Source: CAZNGF01 sp964572855 (GTDB lineage Bacteria; Bipolaricaulota; Bipolaricaulia; RBG-16-55-9; JAJCYT01). Taken from it: a DNA stretch of 64,000 bases. Both the position numbers and the translations under genes were made by a program. Position 1 is the first letter of the stretch; each line of letters begins with the position of its first letter. Positions 57,823 to 64,000 of this stretch are shown one piece after another. Under the pieces are notes generated by a model. It ran no database searches. It was not told the origin of the DNA and saw only the letters and a list, made by a program, of their open reading frames with translations. Location: contig CAZNGF010000003.1 of NCBI GenBank assembly GCA_964572855.1, positions 1 through 64,000 on the forward strand. The letters are read 5' to 3'.

Positions 57823-57874
57823 CTTTCCTTCCCGCAACCGTTCCGACCGCAAGCCCCCCTTCCTGTGGGCACTA

Positions 57875-57904
57875 TTGACGGAAGCGGGCCACATGTGCTA
57901 TGAT
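57875..57904 (+). promoter_or_regulatory. Promoter of the DeoR gene and sugar ABC operon
   Basis: TTGACG (57875-57880), 18 bp, TATGAT (57899-57904). The ATG that opens the longest DeoR frame (57900) is inside this -10 box, so it cannot be the translated start. Confidence 0.7.
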
Positions 57905-57935
57905 CGGGACGAGAACGAAAGGATTCAGAAGCAAT

Positions 57936-58691
57936 TTGCTAGTAGATGAAAGGCGTCATCGAATCGCTTCCCTGGTATCGACGCGCGGGGCCATCACGGT
58001 GGCCGAGTTGAGCGAGCAGCTGGGGGTGTCGGCGGTGACCATCCGCTCCGACCTGGAGGCGCTGGAACAGCGCGGATTGCTCAAGCGGAACCACGGCGGC
58101 GCCGTGGCCACGCAGGTCCTTCGTTACGCCCCCGACTTCCTGGAACGCTCCAGCCACCACCGCCAGGAAAAGGAGCGCATCGCGCAGGCCGCCGCCGAAT
58201 TGATTCAAGACGGCGACCGGATCATTCTGGACGCGGGCAGCACGACGTTGGCGCTGGCGCGCCAGCTCCATCGCCGCGAATTGAGCGTGATCACCAACTC
58301 CATGTACCTGCTGAACGAACTGGCCAACGCGCCCCGGATCGAACTGGTGGCTCTGGGCGGGACGTTGTACCAGCCGAACCTGTGTTTCGTCGGCCCGCTG
58401 GCCGAGGCGTTCTTGGACGGCGTGCACGTGACCAAGGCCTTTCTGGGCGTCAACGGGGTCTCGCCCCGCGGGATCTCGGCCGCCAACGCCCTGGAAGCCG
58501 GCATCAAGCGCCGCATGGTGTGGGCGGCCGACCGAACCGTCGTGTTGAGCGACACCTCGAAGGTCGGGGTCGAGAGCTTCGTCTCGATCGCGCCGCTGAA
58601 CCGGGTCCACCAACTCATCACGGGCTGCGAGCTGGCCGCGCCGCAGCGGGCGGCGCTCGACGAAGCGGGGCTCGACGTGGTGATGGCCTGA
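57936..58691 (+). CDS. DeoR-family transcriptional regulator
   Basis: 251 aa with TTG start at 57936, chosen because a -10 box covers the upstream in-frame ATG (57900). N-terminal helix-turn-helix: RRHRIASLVSTRGAITVAELSEQLGVSAVTIRSDLEAL, then RGLLKRNHGGAV. The C-terminal DeoR sensor domain is ribose-phosphate-isomerase-like, with LDAGSTTLALARQL, VITNSMYLLNELA, ALGGTLYQPNLCFVGPLA and LSDTSKVG. Such regulators bind phosphorylated sugars. It precedes the MalEFG-type operon (gap 190 bp) and probably controls it and itself. Confidence 0.9.
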   Translation: MLVDERRHRIASLVSTRGAITVAELSEQLGVSAVTIRSDLEALEQRGLLKRNHGGAVATQVLRYAPDFLERSSHHRQEKERIAQAAAELIQDGDRIILDAGSTTLALARQLHRRELSVITNSMYLLNELANAPRIELVALGGTLYQPNLCFVGPLAEAFLDGVHVTKAFLGVNGVSPRGISAANALEAGIKRRMVWAADRTVVLSDTSKVGVESFVSIAPLNRVHQLITGCELAAPQRAALDEAGLDVVMA

Positions 58692-58815
58692 ACCCGGAAG
58701 AGCTGATTGGGGTCATTGTGCCGCAACGACCACGCAGCAAGGATGGGAGCCGATACCCCATCGGAGCTGGAGCGCCTGATAAGACGCACGATTCGAACGC
58801 GAAGGGAGGTGAGAC

Positions 58816-58866
58816 ATGGAACAACGCTTCCGGTCGTATCGAGTCTGCCGTTACGCAAAACAATAG
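58816..58866 (+). CDS. Possible 16-aa leader peptide before the sugar-binding protein
   Basis: GGGAGGTGAGAC-ATG gives MEQRFRSYRVCRYAKQ and a TAG stop. The stop overlaps the AGGAGG used by the solute-binding gene 15 nt later. The ribosome site is as strong as any in the window, so translation could be coupled. It is Arg-rich (four Arg) with two adjacent Tyr-Arg pairs. Conservation cannot be judged here. Nothing else is visible in 58692-58815. Confidence 0.35.
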   Translation: MEQRFRSYRVCRYAKQ

Positions 58867-58881
58867 GAGGGAGTTCACACC

Positions 58882-60228
58882 ATGTTAAAGCGAAGCTTTA
58901 CCGTTCTACTCATCGCGGTGTTCGCCTTTGCCGGCATGTTCGCCATGACCTCGTCCAACGCCGCCCAGGCGCAGGACAAGGAGGTCGTCACGTTCGTGAC
59001 CAGCTTCGAGGGCGACGAGCTGGCCGACTTCCGACGCATCGTCGAGAACTTCAACTCGGAGAGCGAGGCCACCGAGGTGCGGGTCGAGGCCGTGGGCCGC
59101 AACCTGAACCAGATCCTCAACTCGCGCGTGGCCGCCGGCAACCCGCCGGACATGGCCAACTTCCCGCAGCCCGGCGTCGTGGTCGAGTTCGCCCAAACCG
59201 GCGACCTCGTGCCGATCGACGGCATGCTGAGCGACGAGATCCTGGCCCAGCAGCCGCAGGGCTTCCTGGACTTCGGGACCGTGGACGGCCAGCTGGTGGG
59301 CGTCACCCCGATCGCCAGCCTCAAGAGCCTGGTGTGGTACAACAAGCCCGCCTTCGAGGCCGGCGGCTATGAGATCCCGGGCAGCCTGCAGGAGCTCAAA
59401 ACCCTGACCGAGCAGATCGCCGCCGACGGCACGACGCCCTGGTGCATCGGCGTCGAGAGCGGCGCGGCCTCCGGCTGGCCGGGGACCGACTGGATGGAGG
59501 ACCTGGCGCTGCGCATGTTCGGCGCCGAGTTCTACGACGCCTGGGTGGACCACGACATCCCGTGGACCGACGAGCGCGTCAAGGAGCTGTTCGAGGAGTT
59601 CCTGTTCTTCACCCGCGACGAGCACGTCTTCGGCGGTTCGACCAACGTGCTGGCCACCAACTTCGGCGACGCCGTGGCCGGGCTGGTCAACGACCCGGTG
59701 GACTGCCTCATGCACCGGCAGGCCACCTTCATCCGCGAGTTCATCGCCAACGCGAACCCCGACGTCGTCTTCGGCGAGGAGATCGACGTGTTCATCTTCC
59801 CGCCGGGCCCCGCGCAGAACCTCGACGGCGGCCCCGCGCCCATCCTGGGTGGCGGCGACGTGTTCGCGGCCTTCAACGAGAGCGACGGCGTGGCCGAATT
59901 CCTGAACTACGTGGCCTCGGTCGAGGCCCAGCGCCTCTGGGCCCTGCTGAACCCGGGCCGCATCGGCACCAACGCGGCGCTGCCGCTGAGCGTCTACGTG
60001 GACGCCGACGGCAACCCCGACCAGATCACGCGCAACGCGGCGCAGGCCCTGACCAGCGCCGAGCTGTTCCGCTTCGACGGGTCGGACCTGATGCCGGGCG
60101 CCGTGGGCGCCGGCAGCTTCTGGACCGGCGTGCTGGACGCGGTCAGCGGCGAAAGCCTGGACACCGTGTTGCAGAACATCGAGGCCACCGCGGACGACGC
60201 CTACACCACGGGCGCGGCCACGGACTAA
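58882..60228 (+). CDS. Sugar ABC transporter substrate-binding protein (family 1)
   Basis: 448 aa. Signal peptide 1-31 (VLLIAVFAFAGMFAMTSSNAAQAQ). SBP_bac_1 features: EVVTFVTSFEGDELADFRRIVENFN, AAGNPPDMANFPQPGVVVEFA, LVPIDGMLSDEILAQQPQGF, YNKPAFEAGGYEIPGSLQEL and WCIGVESGAASGWPGTDW, as in alpha-glucoside or trehalose/maltose-type proteins (AglE/ThuE class). The exact sugar is unknown. AGGAGG precedes the ATG. It leads a three-gene transporter set and is followed by a strong hairpin. Confidence 0.92.
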   Translation: MLKRSFTVLLIAVFAFAGMFAMTSSNAAQAQDKEVVTFVTSFEGDELADFRRIVENFNSESEATEVRVEAVGRNLNQILNSRVAAGNPPDMANFPQPGVVVEFAQTGDLVPIDGMLSDEILAQQPQGFLDFGTVDGQLVGVTPIASLKSLVWYNKPAFEAGGYEIPGSLQELKTLTEQIAADGTTPWCIGVESGAASGWPGTDWMEDLALRMFGAEFYDAWVDHDIPWTDERVKELFEEFLFFTRDEHVFGGSTNVLATNFGDAVAGLVNDPVDCLMHRQATFIREFIANANPDVVFGEEIDVFIFPPGPAQNLDGGPAPILGGGDVFAAFNESDGVAEFLNYVASVEAQRLWALLNPGRIGTNAALPLSVYVDADGNPDQITRNAAQALTSAELFRFDGSDLMPGAVGAGSFWTGVLDAVSGESLDTVLQNIEATADDAYTTGAATD

Positions 60229-60251
60229 GCGACGCTCACGCGAGCACGAAG

Positions 60252-60280
60252 GGGGCGGGGCCGCCGGCCCCGCCCCTTTT
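60252..60280 (+). terminator. Intraoperonic terminator behind the family 1 binding protein
   Basis: Stem GGGGCGGGGCC (60252-60262) with GGCCCCGCCCC (60266-60276), 3 nt loop, then TTTT. It lies 24 bp after the binding-protein stop, 43 bp before the first permease start. Confidence 0.85.
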
Positions 60281-60322
60281 CACTAGCCCCCGCGGACGCC
60301 GGGGAGGGGAAGGTTGATCCGC

Positions 60323-61600
60323 ATGCAGCAACAACGATGGTACGTGCCCTGGCTCTACATCCTGCCCGCGCTTGCCATCCTCGGGACGCTGCTCGTCTAT
60401 CCGATGATCGACACGCTCATCGCCAGCTTCTTTGACAATTACTATCGACCCTCCGAGCGCGCCCCGACGACGTTCGTGGGCTGGGACAACTACACCGACG
60501 CCTTCAACGACAACGCCATGATCATCGCGTTCCGCAACAACGCGCTCTGGCTCCTGTTGATGACCTCGATGACGGTCGGGCTCGGGCTCGTGCTGGCCGT
60601 GCTGCTGGACCGGGTGAAGTACGAGGTGGTGGCCAAATCGGTCATCTTCATGCCCATGGCCATCTCGTTCACGGCCGCCTCGGTCATCTGGCGCTTCGTC
60701 TACGCCTTCAAGCCGCCCAGCCAACCCCAGATCGGCTTGTTGAACGGCTTTCTGTCCAGCGTGCGCGACCTGATGGCCAACCCCGCCGTGCTCCAGACGC
60801 TCACGGTCTTGCTCTACGTCACCGGCGGGATTGCGCTCTTGCTCTGGCTCATCGGGATCTTCCGCTCGGTGAGCGAGACCCTGCTCGCCTACAAGGAGGA
60901 GGGCCGTTGGCCGAGCTTGGCCTACGTCATCCTTGGCGGCTTCCTCATGATCGCGCTCCATTACCTCATCACCTGGGGACTCGGGACGCCCGCGTCCGGC
61001 TCGGCGCTCGAGATGGTCTGGGGCGCGTTGCTGGGGGCCGGCGTCGTGTTGCTGCTGTTCCCGCCGCTGCGGGACAAGCGCCTGGCCGCGCCGTTCGTGG
61101 TCACGCTCATGGTCGCCCTCGTGCTGGAGTTTTTGGTGTCCCAGGTGGGCTTCGAGCCCAAGTTCTGGCTCATCGAGCGCCCCTGGGTCAACAACGTGGC
61201 CCTGATCGTGCCGGGCATCTGGATCTGGACCGGCTTTAGCATGGTTATCCTCTCGGCGGCCTACAAGGGGATCCCGGCCGACCTGCTCGAGGCCGCCCGC
61301 ATCGACGGGGCCAACGAGTGGCAGGTGTTCTGGAACATCATCATCCCGTTCATGAAGTCCACCCTGGCCGTGGTCACGACCACCATCGTCATCTTCGTGC
61401 TCAAGATGTTCGACATCGTCTACGTCATGACCAACGGCAACTACGGCACCGAGGTGCTGGCCAACCGCATGTTCCGCACCATGGTCGACTTCCGCGACTA
61501 CGAGAAGGCCAACGCCATCGCGGTCGTGCTGCTGCTGTTGACGATCCCGTTCATCTACATCAACATCCGCCGCTTCCGGGTCCAGGAGGAGATGCGCTAA
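60323..61600 (+). CDS. MalF-type sugar ABC permease with extra membrane insertion
   Basis: About 425 aa from ATG 60323 (GGGAAGG upstream; TTG 60314 in frame). The MalF/UgpA-type core has a first helix YILPALAILGTLLVYPMIDT, the EAA loop EAARIDGANEWQVFWNIIIPFMKST, and a C-terminal YINIRRFRVQEE. Typical members are 290-320 aa; here residues about 155-270 form an inserted region with four more helices (for example LTVLLYVTGGIALLLWLIGIF, YVILGGFLMIALHYLITWGL, PFVVTLMVALVLEFLV). The next gene's ATG overlaps its stop (TAATG). Confidence 0.9.
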   Translation: MQQQRWYVPWLYILPALAILGTLLVYPMIDTLIASFFDNYYRPSERAPTTFVGWDNYTDAFNDNAMIIAFRNNALWLLLMTSMTVGLGLVLAVLLDRVKYEVVAKSVIFMPMAISFTAASVIWRFVYAFKPPSQPQIGLLNGFLSSVRDLMANPAVLQTLTVLLYVTGGIALLLWLIGIFRSVSETLLAYKEEGRWPSLAYVILGGFLMIALHYLITWGLGTPASGSALEMVWGALLGAGVVLLLFPPLRDKRLAAPFVVTLMVALVLEFLVSQVGFEPKFWLIERPWVNNVALIVPGIWIWTGFSMVILSAAYKGIPADLLEAARIDGANEWQVFWNIIIPFMKSTLAVVTTTIVIFVLKMFDIVYVMTNGNYGTEVLANRMFRTMVDFRDYEKANAIAVVLLLLTIPFIYINIRRFRVQEEMR

Positions 61601-62457
61601 TGAACAAAGTCAGACGTTTCCTCGGCGCGATCCCGATCCACTTTGTCATCGTCGTGGTCGGGTTCATCTGGCTGCTGCCCTCGGTGGGCATCTTCGTGAC
61701 CTCGTTCCGGCCCCGCAGCGAGATCATCGACTCGGGCTGGTGGAGCGTGCTCATGTTCCCGTTCGAGTTCAGCCAGCTCACGATCCAGAACTACGTCGAC
61801 GTGCTCACCCAGGAGGGGCTGCTGCAGTCGTTTTTCAACAGCATCCAGATCGCGATCCCCGCCACGCTCATCCCGATCCTGGTGGGGGCGTTTGCGGCCT
61901 ACGCCTTCGCCTGGATGAAGTTCCGCGGGCGCAACCTGCTGCTCATGCTCGTGATCGGGCTCATCGTGATCCCGCTGCAGGTCACCTTCATCCCGGTGCT
62001 GACGCTGTTTACCAAGGTCGGCCTGGGCGGGACGCTGGTGGGCTTGTGGCTGGCGCACGCGGGCTACGGGCTGCCGCTGTTGGTTTACCTGCTCAGGAAC
62101 TTCATGGGCGGGCTGCCCAAGGAGCTGTTCGAGTCGGCCTTCATCGACGGGGCCTCGCACTGGACGGCCTTCTATCGCCTCGTGCTGCCGCTGTCGCTGC
62201 CGGTGCTGGCCTCGCTGTTCATCTTCCAGTTCCTCTGGGTCTGGAACGACCTGCTGGTGGCGCTGGTCTACGTGGGCGGCGCCCAGGAGACCGCGCCCAT
62301 GACGCTCACGATCTCCAACATGATCGGCGCGCGCGGCGAGGACTGGCACCTGCTCACGGCCGCGGCCTTCGTCTCGATGATCGTGCCGCTGATCGTGTTC
62401 TTCTCGCTGCAGCGCTTCTTCGTGCGCGGCATCCTGGCCGGCTCGCTCAAGGGGTGA
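61600..62457 (+). CDS. MalG-type sugar ABC permease
   Basis: 285 aa; ATG 61600 overlaps the MalF-type stop (TAATG) and has AGGAGG upstream. MalG/UgpE-like: IHFVIVVVGFIWLLPSVGIFVTSF, FAAYAFAWMKFRGRNLLLML, EAA loop ESAFIDGASHWTAFYRLVLPLS, terminal LQRFFVRGILAGSLKG. It completes the transporter. No MalK-type ATPase is encoded in the operon, so the energising subunit is probably shared and encoded elsewhere, as for many MsmK/UgpC-type systems. Confidence 0.93.
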   Translation: MNKVRRFLGAIPIHFVIVVVGFIWLLPSVGIFVTSFRPRSEIIDSGWWSVLMFPFEFSQLTIQNYVDVLTQEGLLQSFFNSIQIAIPATLIPILVGAFAAYAFAWMKFRGRNLLLMLVIGLIVIPLQVTFIPVLTLFTKVGLGGTLVGLWLAHAGYGLPLLVYLLRNFMGGLPKELFESAFIDGASHWTAFYRLVLPLSLPVLASLFIFQFLWVWNDLLVALVYVGGAQETAPMTLTISNMIGARGEDWHLLTAAAFVSMIVPLIVFFSLQRFFVRGILAGSLKG

Positions 62458-62507
62458 GAAGCATCGAAGCTTGCAGGCGGGTCAGCCCGAACGATGTCGG
62501 GGTTTTG

Positions 62508-63152
62508 TTAACGGCGCTCAGGGAACTGGAGCGCGTCGAAGTCGGCGCTGACCACGGCGTCGGCGCGCGCCTTGTGCCCCGAGATAATCCCGTGCTCGCG
62601 CTCGAGCACGTCCTGGACGAACGGTTCAAACGGGTCACGGGCGCGCTGCTTGCGCGCGTCGAGCGTGCGGTGGTAGTCCCGGTCGATGAAGGCGCGGAAG
62701 TCGGCGAATTCCAATAAGCTCGTGTAGGTCCCCTCGGCGATCAGGACGCGCCAGCCGGCGGTGTCGAGCTCCTCGGCCGTGACCCGGTCCTCGTCGTAGA
62801 TCACCAGCGGCTTATAGAGCGGGTTCTCGCCGCGCTTGAAGGAGCGCACGTTCGAATCCAGAAAGTCGAGCTTGACCTCGTAGGGCCCCACCTGTTCCAG
62901 GTTGCGCTTGCGCATGGCGTGGTTGGTCTTGGGCGGGAACACGAAGTAGTCGTCCTGCTGCAGCACGCCGCTGGGCACGCCGCGCTCGTTGAACAGCCGG
63001 GCGATTTCCGAGGCCAGCTCGGACTTGCCCGAGCCCGACTCGCCCGCCACGGTCAGGGCGAACTTCTCGGTCAGGCGCCCGGCCAGCGCCTCGACCAGGT
63101 CCTGGGCGCGGGCGGTGTGGTGCGGCTCGATCACGAGCTTGTCGCCGATCAT
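62508..63152 (-). CDS. Uridine kinase/phosphoribulokinase-family P-loop kinase
   Basis: 214 aa. Walker A AGESGSGKSELASEIA (about residues 36-52), then QQDDYFVFPPKTNHAMRKRN, the nucleoside- or sugar-binding region, and VLIAEGTYTSLLEF (Walker B-like). RDYHRTLDARKQRARDPFE is the lid. It fits the uridine kinase-like or phosphoribulokinase-type family; the acceptor is unknown. It overlaps the glycosyltransferase gene upstream by 4 bp (ATGA), and such pairs occur with sucrose or glycosyl-glycerate synthesis genes. Convergent with the MalG-type gene. Confidence 0.82.
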   Translation of the reverse strand: MIGDKLVIEPHHTARAQDLVEALAGRLTEKFALTVAGESGSGKSELASEIARLFNERGVPSGVLQQDDYFVFPPKTNHAMRKRNLEQVGPYEVKLDFLDSNVRSFKRGENPLYKPLVIYDEDRVTAEELDTAGWRVLIAEGTYTSLLEFADFRAFIDRDYHRTLDARKQRARDPFEPFVQDVLEREHGIISGHKARADAVVSADFDALQFPERR

Positions 63153-64000
63153 GTTCCCTCCTCGAAGTACTGTGCGGCCAGCGTCTCCGGCGCGATGTCG
63201 GTCTCGGGGCGCGGGTCCGTGAAGTAGGCGGGAATCGGTTCCCGCGCCCGCTCGGCCTCGCCCCCGGCCAGCGCGGGCTCGATGGCGTCCAGGTAGCCCC
63301 GCGCCGTGCGCGCCCAGGTGTAGCGGCGCTCGACGCGCTTGATTCCGGCGTCCCGGTACCCCTCCCAGTCGTCGCCCAGCACCTCGAGCAGGCCGCGGGC
63401 CACGTCTCCCGGCGAGTCGGGATCGACCAGCGCGCCGTAGCGCGTTCCTCCGTCGTCGACCAGGCTCTCGCTCGGCCCGCCGTGGCGCGTGACGGCCGCG
63501 GGCAGGCCGCAGCTCATGGCCTCCAGCGGCGCCAGACCGAACGGCTCATAGAGCGCGGTGAGCGCGAACGCCCCGCGCCGTTCGGCCGCGAACCGGTAGG
63601 CCGCGGCCAGCTCGGCCTGGCTCTCCAGCGGGAAGGCCGTCACGGCGCCCCACAAATCGGCCTCCTCGATCAGATCCACAAGGTCGCCCATGAGGGCGCG
63701 TTCCGCGTCCTTCATGGGCGCGCGGTCGCGCAGCGGATCCTCGACGCCGCGCACGACGACCGCCAGGTTGGCCACGGCGCGCAAGGACGCCGACTCGGCG
63801 AAGGCGCGCACCAGCCCGGCGTGGTTCTTCTTGGGGTCGAGCCGGCTGGCGCAGATCACCAGCGGCAGCCCGCGCCGGCCGCGCTCGAGGTCGCGCGCCA
63901 GGGCGTGCTCGACCCGCTGCCGGATGTCCCCGTCCAGCTCGCCCTTTTCAGGAGAGAACACGCGCCGGTTGACGCCGGGCGGCACGACCGCGAAGCGCGC
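63149..64000 (-). CDS. GT4 glycosyltransferase, sucrose-phosphate-synthase-like, 5' end outside window
   Basis: The frame is open to base 64000 and visible for about 283 codons. RFAVVPPGVNRRVFSPEKG at the edge matches the interdomain link of GT4 enzymes, so an N-terminal domain of roughly 200-400 aa should lie beyond. The C-terminal Rossmann domain has LPLVICASRLDPKKNHAGLVRA, the nucleotide-sugar motif EPFGLAPLEAMSCGLPAAVT, and RHGGPSESLVDDGGTRYGALVDPD. LDPKKNHAGLVRAF is typical of sucrose-phosphate or sucrose synthase-type glycosyltransferases. The downstream kinase gene overlaps its stop. Confidence 0.85.
   Translation of the reverse strand, partial: ARFAVVPPGVNRRVFSPEKGELDGDIRQRVEHALARDLERGRRGLPLVICASRLDPKKNHAGLVRAFAESASLRAVANLAVVVRGVEDPLRDRAPMKDAERALMGDLVDLIEEADLWGAVTAFPLESQAELAAAYRFAAERRGAFALTALYEPFGLAPLEAMSCGLPAAVTRHGGPSESLVDDGGTRYGALVDPDSPGDVARGLLEVLGDDWEGYRDAGIKRVERRYTWARTARGYLDAIEPALAGGEAERAREPIPAYFTDPRPETDIAPETLAAQYFEEGT

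Overview
The window is 64 kb of GC-rich bacterial chromosome. Genes are dense, most intergenic gaps are short, and I saw no rRNA, tRNA, CRISPR array, phage module or intact transposase. Promoters read as ordinary sigma-70 type (several exact TTGACA boxes with 16-18 bp spacers), and most starts have a strong GGAGG Shine-Dalgarno. Secreted proteins have Sec or Tat signals, and one lipobox is present. The phylum is not certain. Three traits point to a deep-branching thermophile-like or candidate phylum such as Bipolaricaulota (Acetothermia) or Chloroflexota rather than Proteobacteria or Firmicutes: many secreted PKD/SBBP/dockerin-like proteins, a BTAD-type (SARP/AfsR-like) regulator, and archaeal-flavoured small genes (MTH865, Rad50/Mre11-type SbcCD). 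This is inference from gene content only.

Layout. 1-2.7 kb: a truncated, visibly less GC-rich secreted PKD protein with a dockerin-like end, a decayed tgt remnant, and a cohesin-like lipoprotein. 2.8-6.7 kb: a NitT/TauT-type ABC operon (ATPase and two unusually extended permeases, no binding protein). 6.8-13.5 kb: a 993-aa SARP-family regulator divergent from a 1173-aa secreted SBBP-repeat/DUF11/PKD/dockerin-like protein. 13.5-23.5 kb: housekeeping and small operons (MgtC-like membrane protein, M20 peptidase, aspartyl-protease-like pair, SpoU methyltransferase, RHH/PIN toxin-antitoxin, PepF, DUF402, MTH865, YciI, glyoxalase, tandem-HxlR regulator, PRPP synthetase). 23.5-35.4 kb: a ten-gene minus-strand peptide uptake and degradation operon headed by a GntR regulator. 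It holds DppA/B/C-type proteins, five hydrolases or amidohydrolases, a hydantoin-racemase-like protein and a BPL_N-type protein, but no transporter ATPase. 35.4-37 kb: two secreted proteins of unknown function. 37-44.8 kb: a ROK repressor divergent from a ribose/xylose-type ABC operon (binding protein, single-domain ATPase, permease, secreted beta-propeller, Gfo/Idh dehydrogenase), then a pterin dehydratase. 44.9-52.5 kb: a membrane protein, an AAA ATPase, a VanX-type dipeptidase, SbcCD and a small anchored protein. 52.9-57.8 kb: a three-gene operon of related secreted proteins (PKD, VWA, a shared beta-sandwich module and dockerin-like tails). 57.9-62.5 kb: a DeoR regulator and a MalEFG-type sugar ABC operon, convergent with a kinase/sucrose-phosphate-synthase-like pair that runs off the right edge.

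Themes. The same secreted architecture recurs at 0-1.8, 10-13.5 and 53-57.8 kb: PKD or DUF11-like beta-sandwich modules followed by helical, EF-hand-like dockerin-type segments. A lipoprotein with a cohesin-like fold lies at 2.2-2.7 kb. Together they suggest a cell-surface assembly that works like cohesin/dockerin pairs but is not a cellulosome; this is the most interesting candidate system here. All three operons containing a solute-binding protein (31, 39 and 60 kb) have a strong hairpin with a T tract directly behind that gene and before its permease or ATPase, a shared design for making excess binding protein. Symmetric GTAG-hairpin (REP/REPIN-like) repeats occur at 16.2, 18.2 and 44.8 kb, and one of them supplies the last codons and stop of a gene.
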